Positions 1-13,560 are shown, numbered from the stretch's first letter. The stretch is 64,000 nt of DNA from Eutypella sp. D-1 (GCA_023313575.1 JAJTTP010000010.1:248001-312000); one strand, 5' to 3'. Notes: generated by a model not told the origin, from the sequence alone. Made by a program: numbers and translations.

Positions 1-3000
1 AGGTGTAGTTAGAGGTACTCCGTACATTTAATCTTTGTCGGGTACATTTATTTAGTAAGGTTACCTGCCTGTCCCTACCTGTAGGTAAGTAAGTAGGTTG
101 GTTGGTTACATACCTTACTTTGGTCACATCCATGGATAACTGGGGCCTGCTGATAGGTAGGTACAGAGACAGGCTATTTAGGTAGCCCTCCAGGAGGCAT
201 CCATACATATATGTACTTAGATCCATATATGTACAATGTCAGAATGCCTCATCCGAACGAACGAACACTACCACCTGCAGCCGAAAGAAAAAGAAAAGGC
301 CACGAGCAATAATTTGTGGACTAATAGAGGTGACTGCCATGCATCAGCTTGCAGCCAGTCAAGAATAACCTTCCGGGGTTGGGGGTGTCAGTATGCCAGT
401 ATGCAGAGACAGCAGCCGCGGGTACAGACACTTTTTGAAGACTTTTAAGCTGCTACATATATACATACATATAGGTCTGTATGTATGCTAGGTAGGTATC
501 TAGCGGTGCGTTTCGGTACTTGAGTAGGTATTGAATACATCCCAAATAGGGGAACAGTACCGACAACCTTACAACTGTAGCCCTATTCGTCGACAACTTC
601 TGAATGGACCCCTTTTAGATGGAAGTTAGGCTACATAGTATCTCTCTTATTAGGCTTCATTGGCCAGTTAGTCGCTACCTATACCTACTAAATAGGGTAC
701 AGTAGTTCAATGTTAGGTAGTAGTTTGCCCAGGATAGGGTGGGAGAAACAGCCCGTGCATTACGCTAGATTCCTACGTTCCAATGACCCATTTTGGTTTA
801 GTCCAAGCTGAAAGTATTGCATGTATGTACACGATTCCAGATCGGGACCTCATATTTCCTCTCTAGTTTTATTACGGCATCAAAGGCACATACAAGTAGG
901 CTGGGAAATAATTTCCCATTCCATGATTTTCTAAATATTTGCTCTTATTTCATCTCTTTAGTTGGTCGGGTCGATATTGGGCGAATGGAGCATAATCACC
1001 TACCTATTTGCTTCGTGGCCAATTAACCAGTGCAAGTTCGGTCCTATGAACGAGCTTTTACGAGCAGAATGAATGAACTCGTTGAACACGGTTGAACCCC
1101 TTCCGCTTACCCTTGCCAATACCAACTTCAGTATTCCGGATACCCTTGACACATGCATGTGCACACGGTTGTTAGTCTTTCTGATGCCGCTCAGGGCGTT
1201 GCCGTGATTAGCACAGTAATTGCATGGGCAAATGGAGTATTTCCCGAAACTTGGGCTTCAGAGTCACACGTATGTGGTATAGTAAAGGCAACCGGGAATA
1301 TCCTCGTTCACGCATAGTATGGAAAATCCTGAGATTGTCCTTATAGCCTACGTGATATATGCAGGTGGGCGTCCATACGGAGCTATATAACGCTCGGCTT
1401 AAGGCTGTTGTCAGGTCGCGTACTATTCATGGATATTCTGTGAGGCGGAGAAACTCGATGCATCCTACGCGACTCCATTCAAACACTGCACCAACACGAC
1501 AGGGTAGTGTCAAAAGAAACAGGGAAAAGAGAAGAAAAAAGTGATAGATAATCAACTGGGTGCCCGGAATCGGGTTGTCGGGTTGTAGGATCGAGAGGAT
1601 TCCCTCTTTTTACGACTATCAATACCTAGGCTTGCTAGGTAATTATAAATATACGGAGATATATCTCGGCACTCGCTTGTTAATGTACCAACGAACCCAC
1701 GCAGTACTACCCAACTACTTCCCCAGATACACTTATGCGAGGCATTTCAAGCGGCTCCTCCACATGGAGTGAAGCAGAAACATGATGTTGGCTAGCCGAC
1801 TACACGAAACCGACAATATGGACAGCGAGAGGACCTTAGATCTCAGAGACCCACGGAGATGTATGTACCTATCTAGATGTAGTTACGTGTGTACGTACGT
1901 ATGGATGTGGTCATGTACCTGATGGTCAATATATGGTTAAGTGAGATGTGACTCGGATCATCACTCTTCAACACCCATACCCATGTCTCGGGTGCAATGA
2001 CAGCTCTGGCCGAAGATGATGCGGGCGGCAGAAGAGCAGTCTGGCAAGTCTGGCAGTGACGGCTTTACTCGTTCCCTCCTCCTACCTGGATACATGTCAC
2101 TAACCCTTACCGTTACCGATCACTTCGCCCATGCTCGTGTCCATGTCCATGCTTATGTTACCCATGTCTAGGCCGCCAAAACGTGAAGGGTTCGCCGCCT
2201 TATATCATGACCCGCTGACGGCAGACCCCAATATCTATATCTATAAACTCGATAACCCCTACCGTTCATCCCGCGTGCCCGCTATGTACCCCAGCCTACC
2301 AATCCTGGTACACGTACCCAGCCTACTCTGCTACGACTGGAAAACGAACTGGCTACTGGCTACCAGCGGGAGGGCAACGCCGGTCGTCGCCTAATTTAGC
2401 CCACGGGTCTCCACGCCGGCCGACAAGGGAGAACCGGGGCCAAAATCGCGCGGGATATCCGAAACGAAACAGCCTTGCGTTGCATTACCTTTGCGAGGCA
2501 CTAGCTGGCACACAGTACTACGGCATACCTAGATACCTATAATTGTGAACTGAAATTCCAGGGCATGGGTATATTTCACTTGGCTATATAGGCTTGCATT
2601 GAAGTACGAGTGTGGCCGTGGTCGGTTGAGGAAGGGGGTTCCTTGCCATCTTATGACATATCCTTCTGCGGCCCCTGTCCCTCCTAGGCTATGATATGCT
2701 TCGGTGAGCTTTCTGTCTCAAGATTAGGGCTAGATCAGAATAGCCAATACTATCATGAAGGAAGTGAGCGTATGTCATGGCGACTGTGTAAGACACAATC
2801 GTCCTGCTCTCCCTAGATAATTAAAATACACTAGTAGGTAGTATCCTAGATCCGTAGACGAGACGCGTGACCCAGGCAAGCCAGGTAATTAGAAGTAACG
2901 TGCCTATTGACATAGGCCAGCCCGTATGCGGCTGTCGCGTCGATGCTGCGCTTGGATTCATGTTCCCCGTCCGGGCTTGCTGGAGTCGAGAAAAAAACAG

Positions 3001-5580
3001 GGATGATGATGAGATAACTACAACACAGTAGATGACAGGGAGCTGGGGGGAAGGGGGGTGTGGGGGGATAAGGACGGAGAATAATGGTTTGGGGGCATTC
3101 ACTCTGATACGGGCTCTCGGTGCTGTTTCGAGCGCCTCGATATTCAGCAGCCACCGCTTGGTCTAACTAACTTACATACCAGGGAGGTACGTACGTAGTT
3201 ATAGCTTTTAGTCTTACACTACTCCGTAGTATAAACCCACGTGCGCCCGGCCTGTCTAGCTTGGACACGCTCACGGGCGGGAGCCAGCGACCCAGTTCCC
3301 CGGAGAGTCTAGTGAAACAAACGTCTGAGGCGCAAACTCCCCTTGCTCACCTAGGGACGCCACATCACGCTACCCGCTGGGCCGTACCTAGTAGGCGCGG
3401 TAGGTCTGTTCCTTCGGCAAATACTTCGCAGCTCACCTTGAAATAGACGGTCAATAAATTAGGGGGATGTAAGGAGGAGCCGTCTTCGGTTTATCATGTC
3501 GACCCGATGACCGAGAAGCTCCTCTTCCAGTCCCCAACCACCGCCCCGCCCCATCTGGTTCGATGCCCATAACGTTAGCTCTGGGGCGTCCGATGAATCA
3601 CCCTGACGTGTTAGACATCTCTCGTGTCTCTCACTGTCTCAATTTTCCCAAGCCACCTTGATGCAAAAGAAGTCCGCGGGTATGAGATTTATACAAAAAT
3701 TGAAAACTTGGTTACCGGGGAAAATCAGCGGATACGGTCAACGTCATATCATCTGGCTGCCCGGCTGAAACGAATCCCACACCCCCATACACACAACATA
3801 ACAGATCATGATCTCTCTCTGGTCTATTCTACTACCATGTACGAATACATACTATCCGAGTGGAACGGGCCAACTACATACGGGTACGAAGTTTGTACGA
3901 AGTACAATGCAGTGTGTACTTCGTACAAAGTGGGCTGCGATGTGGGCAAGTAGGAACCGCACCGCCGGTAATAGTCTATAGCGCAGGGTACCCCTAGTAG
4001 CCTTGCAACCGCTTTATCAGGCCATTCTTCAGCATGGTCTAAAGTGAGCTGTGGTCCCGAGTCCACAGCCCGCCAGCTCGCCAGCCTGCCAGCTGGACAG
4101 CTCTGATCAGTCAAAATTGATACATGCTTAACTCACTAGATATGTACGTCCTGCTAAAAGGAGCACGCCAAGCAGCGACGGCGTCGTCCCTCTGTCAATC
4201 GTTTCGGCGGTTTCGGCGGGCGCCCAAAGCTGTCAAGTTTCAAGATTCTGCCGCTATCCTCAAACTTTGTGTGCGGAGTAGCGGAGTATTCACTGCTTAC
4301 TTTGCTCGCTAATTTGCTTGCTTGATCATTGGGTTTGCCGTGCATTGAAGTGGCTTGACGTCAGGGGGGGCAAAACCCAACAGCTACCGTCGATCTCCGG
4401 TCCCATGATGCACAGCTTCGGTGGGAACGCAAGAAAAAGCTTGTACGAGATGATGTACGTGACGAGCCAGGGCCAGGTGCTCCTCCAGTTCCTCTTGGTG
4501 AATCCCGTTATGATAGCACGAACATGAGCGATACCCAGTAAGACCCGAAGCGGGCAGAGACTCACACCTACGGATACTACGACGGCGACGCCGTGGTACC
4601 CCTTGATAAAAGCCGGCCCGCAAACGAGATGTCCTACCGAAACGAGGTGGGCTAAAAGAGGAGGGCCCCCTCCAACTGCGGATGGGTGTCGGGATTATAA
4701 AAGATGCGGGTACTATGGAACCCCCCCATCTCTGACCCTACACCTAATCTGTCTTTGACGGCATGATGGCCCCTCCCCACGCCCATGCAACATCCATGCG
4801 GAAGGACCCAAGTACCAAGGACGCCGTGGAGGATTGGGACGAAAAACCACGTTTTCAACGGTTAGTGTTACTACGATGTGCGCAGAATAGTCCGTGGTAC
4901 CGTATCCACCACAGCTGCAGGGCGATCTTTAACTGCGCTCACATATAGGACCGGTCTGTGTCAGTGCTGCGGCCGTTCCTGTGTTCCTTTTAGGCCGTCA
5001 GATCTAACACTTATCGGCCCGTTCTCTTCCTCTCTTTTTTCTTCTTCTTCTTTTGTTCCTCTCTTAATTGCCATGTACGAGGCCTTCTGCCGTTATCAAG
5101 AGACGCCGTCCCCGTATATCGTACCCGGCAGAGTGATATAACAAGAAGAGGAATTTCAGAAAGGATAGATGCTTTGTCGGCGTTCAAGGTAATAGAGGAA
5201 CCGATTGATGGACAACCCCCCTCTCCTAATCTGCTTGGCTACTTTGCTATTGCCTGCAACTTATTACATGGGGACTCATACTTTTTTCGACGGAGTCGCA
5301 TGCCTACGGTCCCACCTCGATCCCCCTCCAAACCACGCACAGCGCCTAATCCGGTGCTGCGGATCCGGGTTTCGAAGAATCTTCGTTCGATTACTATCGA
5401 GTCATAGCAACAGGATTGCAGGAAATGCTATTCAGCTAATGGCTACGTAAGATGGAGAATAATAGCCATAATAATAATGACAATACAGATGATAAAAAAA
5501 GAAATTGACACTTGGGATGGAAAATCTTTGCCCGCGGGACCCATCACATCCCCACCCACCTAATTCAAAACCTTGAGAAC
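1..5580. other. Non-coding stretch, no recognisable gene
   Basis: No open frame here has recognisable protein motifs or can be linked to a neighbour by plausible splice sites; the longest frames are short and of mixed composition. The first about 1.9 kb is rich in TAGGTA and GTAGGTA runs and ATATATGTAC-like stretches, with an inverted repeat of TACCTAG around 1624-1643. The tract from about 5450 to 5580 lies just downstream of the minus-strand membrane-protein gene and probably contains its 3' end. I see no tRNA with a convincing B box. Confidence 0.6.
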
Positions 5581-7805
5581 TCAAAGAAATTGCCGCGGCG
5601 AAACGGCGCGTGTCTTCGGCCGATACCCCGCCCGCGTGGTCTGGTCGAACCCGTCATCGTAGTCGTCGAGGTGGGCACGGGTGCCGGCGTGCGACGGCTC
5701 GGGGCGCATAACGGTACCGCCGAAGGTCGGGCGCATGTCCTGGAGTGGGATGTCAACCCAGCCCTCCTCGTCCCCCTGCCGCTGCTGCGGCGTCCGCCGC
5801 GACCCGACTCGCTGGCTGGGCGGCTGTTCATCCTCCAGGTACGCGTTGAGCCGCCGCCACACGCGGTTGTGGTGGTCTTCGACGTCGGCCGAGGAGATCG
5901 GGCTGACCGTGTAGGCAGGCGGGGCAGTGTAAGGGGCAGACGGGGTTGAGGACGGGACATGCGTGCACTTCCGGCTCGCTGCGAACGTCAACGGGCCGCC
6001 ACGCTCCACGTATACGTCCATTAACTCGTCGAATGTCAGGCCTGCCGACGCCGCCTCAGCGCGCATCTTCCGCGTCCGAAGGAGCCACACCACGTGCGCG
6101 AGCCCAAGCATAGTCTCGCAGGTCGCACTATCTGTGTTAGCCGGGGATCTGTACCGAATAGAGCTAGATTGCACTGGGCCGAACAAGGCCACGCCGAACT
6201 CATGAGCTCTCACGCCGGCCTTCGAAGCACACGGGGCATAAGGGGAAGCATGCCGATTGGGGTAGTAGGGGTTGTTTGCTAGGTAGGTGCTGGAAACATG
6301 ATGGTGAAGTGCTTGGTGTCGCCGTGGGTGGTGAACAAGTCCTAGTGTGGGTGAGTTTGAACTTACATCACTGCAAAGATGGCTACGCCCTCTACATCCA
6401 ATCGATTCCGGAGATCTGTTCGGCTGAATTAGTCGCCCAAGCTAAACCAAGCAACCAGCTGCGCCGGTATCAAGAGGTGGTGAGGTTTACATACATAGAG
6501 CGAGCGACGACAGGTGCGCACCGACAATACCGTACAAAAGGCCCATCTAGGGAAAGGTTAGCCGGCTGGCCGATTTCGTCACGATCTCCGTTTCTAGGAT
6601 GCGACCGGGGGATGGCAGCAAAAAGAGGCCTCATCGCGGCAAATAAAGCAGCAGCACTTACCCCGTTCACGGACACGGATCTCCCTTGGTGTCGGTATGA
6701 TTCGAGAAAGAGCGGGATCCAGTTGAGGCCGACGGTCACGGCGGCTATGATGCCCATGTTGACAGCGCAGGGGTTTGGCACCCCCTCGCCATTAACAAAG
6801 CCGCTCCCGCTCTGGCCGAAGCAGTGGCTGGAGTCCAGGGCCATGCTGATGGTGAACAGCTCGTACATGGCGCTGCAGATGAGCAGCACCGGAATTATTC
6901 CAAGGAAGGTCCAGGCTGCCCTCTTGACGTCCCACTCACCGCGCTTCCTGTTAAGATGAGATGGTAAGTATAGGTGTTGTAATTGGCCCTTGCTCCATTT
7001 TGGACAAGCCCAGTCACGGACGGCCCTAGGGCGGCTCAGTAAGGTACTCACACGAAGAAGCTCGACAAGTCCTGGCACCCTACTAGCATGAGCATCGCAA
7101 CGTTGAGGTGCAGCTGGATGACCATGATGAGAGGGTAGAACGAGCCGAATGCGTGGGCGATGGCGAAGTGCATGCCTGCACAGTGTTAGTCAACCGGCCG
7201 ACTCTTATCAGCGATCCCGTATTCAAGGGGGTGCGGGAGTAACAATCCGGACATGGGAGGTTCAATCAGGTACAAGTGAAATAAACGATAGCGTCAACAG
7301 CACTTACCCATCGCCCCAAGGGGAATAAGCACCAAGGACGACATAGACGCCAGGAAGCGCAGAATCGAAAGGAGGCGTTCTCCAAGCCCGCACCGCCTAC
7401 CCAGGTCTACAAAATCGTTCCCGCTGAACTCGATGATGCTCCCACGCTGATAGTTGCGCGCAATCTGCATAGCGAGACGCACCATCCAGAAAATGGTAGC
7501 CATTATCTATCGCCGGAGAAAAAGAATCTAGAGTTAGCAGGCATTTTCTAGGAGACAAGAAAAATGAAAAGGGGGAGAAGAGGAGAAAAAGGTCACGAGG
7601 GATATATAACATTCACGAGCAACAGGTTGTCGAAAAGAAAAATGTAAAGGAAGAGGAAAAGGGAAAGACTAACCCCAAACGCCTGCACGATCGTGGGCTG
7701 CGAGGTCTCCTGGCTCACCCAGTGGCCCTTGTAGAATTCACTCATCTCCATGCCGCCGGGCGGGACGGTAGGGCCGCCGGCAGGAACTTGGTTGAGGACT
7801 GACAT
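5581..7805 (-). CDS. Predicted seven-helix membrane protein (six exons, 528 aa)
   Basis: Exons on the minus strand: 7805-7674, 7506-7308, 7175-7052, 6947-6662, 6546-6491 and 6370-5581. All junctions keep frame, giving 528 residues. Donors are GTTAGT, GTAAGT, GTGAGT, GTAAGT and the weak GTAAAC; several introns show CTAAC branch points. Hydrophobic segments: around the exon 1/2 join, late exon 2 running into exon 3, most of exon 3, two in exon 4, the whole short exon 5 (MGLLYGIVGAHLSSLALC), and one in exon 6 ending LGLAHVVWLLRTRK. This gives about seven helices with a soluble, acidic and proline-containing C-terminal tail of about 150 residues, a receptor-like layout. A short cysteine-containing loop lies between helices 4 and 5. 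I do not recognise the family; it could be a GPCR-like receptor or an unrelated fungal membrane protein. Least certain is the start of exon 6: an alternative acceptor near 6417 also keeps frame and would add residues to the loop before the last helix. Confidence 0.7.
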
Positions 7806-10196
7806 ATCGAACGCTTAAGAGTCGATATATCACGGGGTCTCAAAAGAGAAAGTGGGAGGTGGTGTTGGTAGTAGGGGCTCTGTCTTCCTAACTAGAAACT
7901 ACGGGTGATCCTCGCCACAAGTCGTAATTTGTATAGATATATAGATATATATATCGACGGCCCGGTTTACACAACGGGACGGTACGAGTATGATAGTAAT
8001 AAATGATGAAAATGAGATCTTTAGGTGGCTTATGACGAATATTATTAGAGTGTTGATACGATACTACGACCTGGTTGAAAGGAAAAGTAGGAGAATTTAA
8101 ACTACATGGAAAAGCATGAGGTTCCTATGTAAGAAATCCAGCAGAAAGACAGACAACAGAGTTTCCCATCACCGACGAGAAGAGCATAAGGTTTTCCTTT
8201 CCCTTTCCCTCCCTCCTCCTCTTCTTCTCAACGCTGAATAAAAGAAGTGAGTGCATGCATAGAACAGGGTGTCCGTGAACCATGTTTATACTGCACTCGA
8301 TTTGCAAGTTCGAACCCAAACCCAAACACAATGCCGACTGCCATTGTTACTGCCTACTAGGATCCCCTTACCACTGTTTGACAGGAGAGAGAGCCTCTGA
8401 GGAGGCAGCTTCGGGGGTGCATAGGAAGTAACCTAGGCATCAAGTAGGGCACAGGCACAGCAGGGGCAGAGAAGTCGTGGGAAGTGTCCGTCACGGCACG
8501 TGAGGTTTGGACCGAAGGCATTCCCGAAGCCAAAAGCGAAGAGGTGCCTGCCCGCTTCCCTTGAGTGTGTAGCATGGGCTTATCAAGTTGTGCATATACA
8601 CGCATGTGTGATTCTTACCTTGCGTGGTGCGTATCTGCGTCTTTTTGAACAATAAGGTTGCCTTCGATCTGGACTGCGATTGTTTGCAGTTGACTTCGGC
8701 ATCTCGAGTTTAAATAAAATCTTGTCACTGAATACAATATATGTGTTGACGAACCTTATCGGGGGCATCAATTCCCAGAGCCGCATCCTCCCCCCTTTTT
8801 AAAGTTCTCCCTTGCCCTCCCTGTCGGTGCCGGTATACGTCGGCGATGCAAGGATTCAGAAACTTTTTTACTTTCATGGTACGTCGGACCAAATGGCTTG
8901 GGTATTGTCTCACCTATGAACGGGATTTCCGACGGGGATTTCGTAGGTTAATTGGGGTTTGATAAGGTTTGCCGTTCCAAGATTCACGTTCGATCCCGGT
9001 TCCGTTCATTCGGCAAGTCTGGAGGTCCCGGGGGACGAACCGGACCGGCCCCGTTTTTGGAACACTACCTCTTCAGATATACCTGAACCAGGGCCAAAAA
9101 TGGATGACAGTTTACTAAAAGGCTCCCCAACAGTAGGAATATAATTGAGACGCGAATGAACTGCTATTTTGGCAATGATTTAAATTATTTCGAAATTGAT
9201 CGACTGCTACGTACGATATGTGCTCCGGTTTCGTTCCCGGGACACTAAGTTCGGTTTGACCCAGAGACAGGGGAGCCAACCAAACCTACTTTTGCTGACG
9301 AGCTAGCTAGATATCATTTTATGCACTGCCAAATGTTAAACCGCTTGCAGCGACAGGACGACGCAGCAGAGCAGAGAAGCAACAACAACAACATGGGGAG
9401 AGAAGAAAGGACAATGATGTGGATGGTTTCTAGATCAGAGTGGACGGAGAATCCTAATACGCCGGCTCTGTCACTGCTATACATACTAGTAGACGCGCCT
9501 CTGAAGCTATCCGTCTAGTCTATACGTCTACACGTCTATGCACTCACGACCTCAACAGGGCAATTGAACCAACCTATCACACCTACAAGTAAAGGGGGCG
9601 CTTTAGTTCGCACCAAGGACAATGGCAGACCTGGAATATGTAGATTCTTGCTCGATGCTCTTCCCTTCTCCTTCGGTATATGTGTCCGCGTAAATCAAGG
9701 CAAGGCAAGGCAAGATAAGTCTTTGTCTAACCACGGGCTATAATGTTGTGTTATTTTGCTATTTGATCAGGACTAACGAGAAAGGGGGAAAGGTGGGTGG
9801 AAATGCGTGGGCTTTTCTGCCCTAAGAGGCACGCAGCCAACATGAGAAGGGGGGGGGGGACGAGCATGTGTCAAGAGAACCTTTTGTTAACTCAAAAGCG
9901 TGGTGTAAAGTAGTGTGGTGGCGCGAAATGGGACGAAGAAAAAACAGAAACGTCAACTAGTTGAGAATGTATAAGGGCAAGAACAGTACGGTTAGCGGGG
10001 TAGTCAAATGAATTTGGGGGGAATGGGGCGGGGGTGTATCATATCAAACAGAGGAAAAGAAGAACGGAAAAAATCGCCTCGACACCTTTCCTAAACTCGC
10101 CGTCTCATGCCATGGAAACCTATCTTCTTTTTCCCCCCGGTCCATCCATTGAAAATGAAATCAATAGTTCCCAGATGATGCTCCGCTATTTCCTGA
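7806..10196. other. Intergenic region, no recognisable gene
   Basis: This lies upstream of the minus-strand membrane-protein gene, so the part next to 7806 probably holds its promoter and leader; the minus-strand leader is AT-rich with TATA-like runs around 7935-7955. Further on there are only short, compositionally mixed frames. A run of ten G residues sits near 9850 and a short CAAGG tandem near 9700-9715. No tRNA, transposon ends or protein motifs were seen. Confidence 0.5.
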
Positions 10197-10813
10197 TTAC
10201 CAGCCCAAAGCGCGAAAGAACGTTGCACGTAATGCGGGAGACTCCGTACATCTGCCCGCGATGGATATATAGTGATGATCGAATGACTGAAGAAGGGCAG
10301 CAGATGGTCCCCAATAGATATGCGTATAGTCCTGTCTCGGAATGTTGACCATGTCCCGGAAACCTTCCGCTGGTTTGATTTCCAACAACTCCACCCCAGT
10401 GCACTTGATGCTCCTGCGCCAAAACTACAAATGTAACGAGTGGTCCCAGCTGTAAATATGCTATCCCCATGAATAATCAGATGTATTTCGCCATTTTACC
10501 GTAGGATGCTCCGTAAACGTTGACCTGTCGCGATATCTGCTGACCTTGCAGGATTTTGAACGTCGGCCTGCACACAATCCGTCTTCGCATGGACTATGCC
10601 ACTGAGGGTATGAATGATAACAATGGACGATAGGGTCGAGTCTGGCACATCCCCCTTCCAGCAGAATAATTCTCGTGTGCGTAAGGGGGAGTTAAAACCT
10701 CCCATGAAGTTCGTGTCGCGACTCGGGACCAGACCGGTATAGCTGACAGGTGAGGGAAACGCTAGGGCCCAATTATATGTGCCCGAAAACAGAAATAACA
10801 AATAGACGCTCAA
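10197..10813 (-). other. Possible unrecognised two-exon coding region
   Basis: Two minus-strand frames can be joined by one 86-nt intron (donor GTAAAA at 10499, acceptor CGCAG ending at 10414) so that the frame ending near 10500 continues into one ending at 10197. The combined peptide is fairly polar and cysteine-containing, with stretches such as WGPSAALLQSFDHHYISIAG, but matches no family I know. Further upstream, near 11023, another frame starts with a hydrophobic, signal-like stretch (MGNWLLFLHQMLAFAIGG); I could not link it cleanly. It may be a fast-evolving gene, a gene remnant, or chance frames inside the 3' region of the Whi3-like gene. Confidence 0.2.
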
Positions 10814-11233
10814 TCACAGAAATGCGCTGAAGAGAAAACACCATCGAATGCCCTTGTGATAGAAGTCTTGAATAACGATATGCATCTAGATTCCCGGCCG
10901 GCTGGCAGCCGCTTGGTGGGTACCGGGAGGTGTCGGTGGTAATGAAGCTGTCGACGCCGTCGCTAAGGAGCCACCTATCGCAAATGCCAACATTTGATGC
11001 AAAAAAAGAAGCCAATTTCCCATCGCTGATCCCCAGAAATCCAAATATAAGTGAGATTTCTTTTCTTTTCGCAATGATAATGACAGAAGAGGAGCCCCTT
11101 CAAAAGGGTATTCAGAAACTAATTGATAATTCTCTTGCGAGTATTCCCGTAACGCCGGTCGCCCAGGACCTAAATAAGAATGCTTGAAGCGGATATATGA
11201 AAAAGAGGACTAAGATGGGAGAAGAGGCCAAAA

Positions 11234-13027
11234 TTATCTTCCCATCATATAGGGAGGCGGGTAAGGTGAGGAAGAGGTGCTCATCGTTGAGGAAGCACCG
11301 TTGGTGGCGGCGGGGTTGCTATATATTGGACTGCTCCACATGCTGTTGGCACTCCCCGGATAACTCGACGAAGAATATGAAGTGCCGCTTCCCGGAGTCA
11401 GTGGTGAGTTCCCGTTATACGTGGACCGATTCAGGCCCGGAGGGGCAGCTAAGCCGGGCGGGGGGCCATTGGCTGATGTAAACCCATGCCCTGGTGTCGA
11501 CATCAGGCCATTCATCCCTCCCATGGAGTTGGCACCCGGCGTATTCGGGGACTGGCCGGATCGGACGCCTAGAGGGTTTTTAGAAAAGCTGAGGCGGATG
11601 CCACCTTTCACGCTGTTGTGGAGAAGCGAGCCGTAGAGATCATGAAGCGCCTTGGTCGCGAACGACACATCCTCGAATTCGACGAAGCACATGGGTCCGT
11701 TCTGCTTGGTACGGAAACACATACGCTTGTAGCCACGCTGCTTTGAGAATATTGCCTTGAGCTCATCTTCAGATGTGTCCATGGGTAGGTTACCGACATA
11801 GAGCGTGTTGCAAGGTGGATTCTGATCGGCCGGGTTCACGGGGGGAAAGTTGTGGCGCTGCTGAAAATGCTGATTACCGCCCATCTGATACTTCATGGGG
11901 TGGTTTGCGTTGCTCATCACCGTCGGCGACATGGTATTCCCGTGAGCCGAAAGTGGCGTCATATAGGGCGGAAGCGACGCCGAGTTGTTCGTGGTCGTAT
12001 TGAGAGATAGGCTTGCCATCTGCGTAATCGGTATCTGGGGCGCGGTGGCTCTCCGCTTTTGAATGGCACCGTTCTCAGCGTAAGCTACCGGGTCTTTCAA
12101 TAGCTCGCCCGTCTCATCGTCGGCAGCATCATGACTGATCAGGGTCTTCCCAGAGATGCGCGGCCTCTCTGTTAGGTTGTTAGGGATAGGCGACTGAGGC
12201 GAGAAAAGACTCTGGTAATGAGCGCTTGAGTCGGGATTTGGTAGCTCGTTGCTTGCGTACACACTGCTCATTGGAGGCGAGATCTTTTCGAGCGATTGGA
12301 ATGCGCCGTTGAATCGCGACGGTTGACGCGACGAGGGACCAGAGGATGTCGTGGTCGGTGGGTTCGAGACACCAGTGACGGCGTTATCGGACGCATATCT
12401 TCTAGAACCCGTAGGACTACTGGACAAAATTTCGACGATCATTTCTACATCGTTTGACATGGACTTGCCGTGCAGCATTTCCTTGGCTTGCTGCGCCCCA
12501 GAAATAGTCCGGAATTTCACGACGGCGGAGCGGAAACCCGGGTCATCCGATTTTTCCAAAGGAAGTACCTCCACATCGGTGGTTTCCTGGGAGAATAAAA
12601 GCATCAAGCGCAGCTTCTCATCAGTGGTATCGACGGGTAAGCGGCGAATTAAGACGGGGACTGGAGAACTCGGAGGGAGTGGCGTCGCGAACGGGGTGCC
12701 GACGGGCCGGCTAGAGGCGTCGGCATCGAAGGGATTTTTAACGGCGGCGCCCATTGTCAAGGAAAAGGGGGATTGCGAAGAAGCAGCCGAGGACCGAAAA
12801 TGCGACGGTTGCTGGACAAAGGCCGATGCGGCCATGGTCGACTTGGTGGATACAGAAGACGTGAGGGTGGGCGGCAGGAATACGGTTTGGCGTTCGGAGG
12901 AGGATGAAGCTGACAAAGAAGTCGAGGATGAGAATGCGGATGATGCAGATGCAGAAGCGGATGCGGATGCGGATTTGTGAGATAATGGGATTGGAGCCAC
13001 ACTGGAGGCGACCTTATCACCGTTCAT
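11234..13027 (-). CDS. whi3: Whi3-like RNA-binding protein with two RRMs
   Basis: Single uninterrupted frame of 597 aa from the ATG at 13027; the frame stays open a little further upstream but without another ATG. The N-terminus has an [12 protein letters not shown] low-complexity run encoded by a GATGCG-like microsatellite, then a serine/proline-rich linker. A first, divergent RRM lies around residues 121-197 ([16 protein letters not shown] start). A clear second RRM lies around 407-487: RNP2 is LYVGNL, the strand around MCFVEFED is the RNP1 position, followed by the [10 protein letters not shown] helix. A Gly/Pro/Ser/Asn-rich tail ends in [10 protein letters not shown]. This arrangement, with the canonical RRM near the C-terminus and long disordered flanks, matches the budding-yeast Whi3 family, which binds mRNAs such as G1 cyclin transcripts in the cytoplasm and can form condensates. 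No intron is needed. A Mei2-type protein is the main alternative, but those carry three RRMs with a distinctive last one. Confidence 0.85.
   Translation of the reverse strand: MNGDKVASSVAPIPLSHKSASASASASASSAFSSSTSLSASSSSERQTVFLPPTLTSSVSTKSTMAASAFVQQPSHFRSSAASSQSPFSLTMGAAVKNPFDADASSRPVGTPFATPLPPSSPVPVLIRRLPVDTTDEKLRLMLLFSQETTDVEVLPLEKSDDPGFRSAVVKFRTISGAQQAKEMLHGKSMSNDVEMIVEILSSSPTGSRRYASDNAVTGVSNPPTTTSSGPSSRQPSRFNGAFQSLEKISPPMSSVYASNELPNPDSSAHYQSLFSPQSPIPNNLTERPRISGKTLISHDAADDETGELLKDPVAYAENGAIQKRRATAPQIPITQMASLSLNTTTNNSASLPPYMTPLSAHGNTMSPTVMSNANHPMKYQMGGNQHFQQRHNFPPVNPADQNPPCNTLYVGNLPMDTSEDELKAIFSKQRGYKRMCFRTKQNGPMCFVEFEDVSFATKALHDLYGSLLHNSVKGGIRLSFSKNPLGVRSGQSPNTPGANSMGGMNGLMSTPGHGFTSANGPPPGLAAPPGLNRSTYNGNSPLTPGSGTSYSSSSYPGSANSMWSSPIYSNPAATNGASSTMSTSSSPYPPPYMMGR
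12931..12976 (-). repeat. Hexanucleotide microsatellite inside the Whi3-like CDS
   Basis: Imperfect GATGCG / GATGCA repeat on the plus strand, read on the minus strand as alternating Ser-Ala codons. It lies in the N-terminal disordered region, so unit-number changes would keep frame and only alter the length of the Ser/Ala run. Confidence 0.85.
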
Positions 13028-13560
13028 GCTTGGGAGCGCATACGATTGGGCTGCCCTATAAGGCAGACACCTCTCTAAATGTAGGTACGTACGTACGTGA
13101 GATAGCTGCAGTTTGAGAGCAAGACGAAAGACCGAGACCAAGACAAGAGCAAGAAGTCCGGAGTCCGGCCCTTTCAGTTGGATGTTGTTAGGTTCGACCT
13201 CGAATTAGAGAGATACGATGACGATCGCGCAGATCGAAAGATCGGAGTGCGCGCAGTGGGCGGTGGGTGGTAGGTACAAGGCGGTGGGCGGTGGACAGTG
13301 AACAAGTGGAAAGTGGACAGTGGGCGGTCGGTAAGTTGAATGAATAGGCGGCAAGTAAATAGCGGGCGCAGCGACAATAACCTAGTAAGTAGAAATAGTA
13401 GAAGTAGGTAGGCCGAGTGTGGTAGTAATAGCAGCACCAGCGAACAGTAGACAATGGGCAATGGACAATGGATAATAACTACCTAGGTAGGTAGTGACCA
13501 GTGAAGAACGACGGCAGGAAGGGAAGCGGGCAGCGCGGGAGTCGACGAGTACGTAGAAGT

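Noticed and set aside
5512..5949. Plus-strand frame of 145 codons rich in Arg, Val and Gly
   Set aside because: Antisense to the last exon of the seven-helix protein, which is supported by splice phase.
12351..12980. Plus-strand open frame of 209 codons
   Set aside because: Antisense to the Whi3-like gene, no motifs; the minus-strand frame carries clear RRMs.
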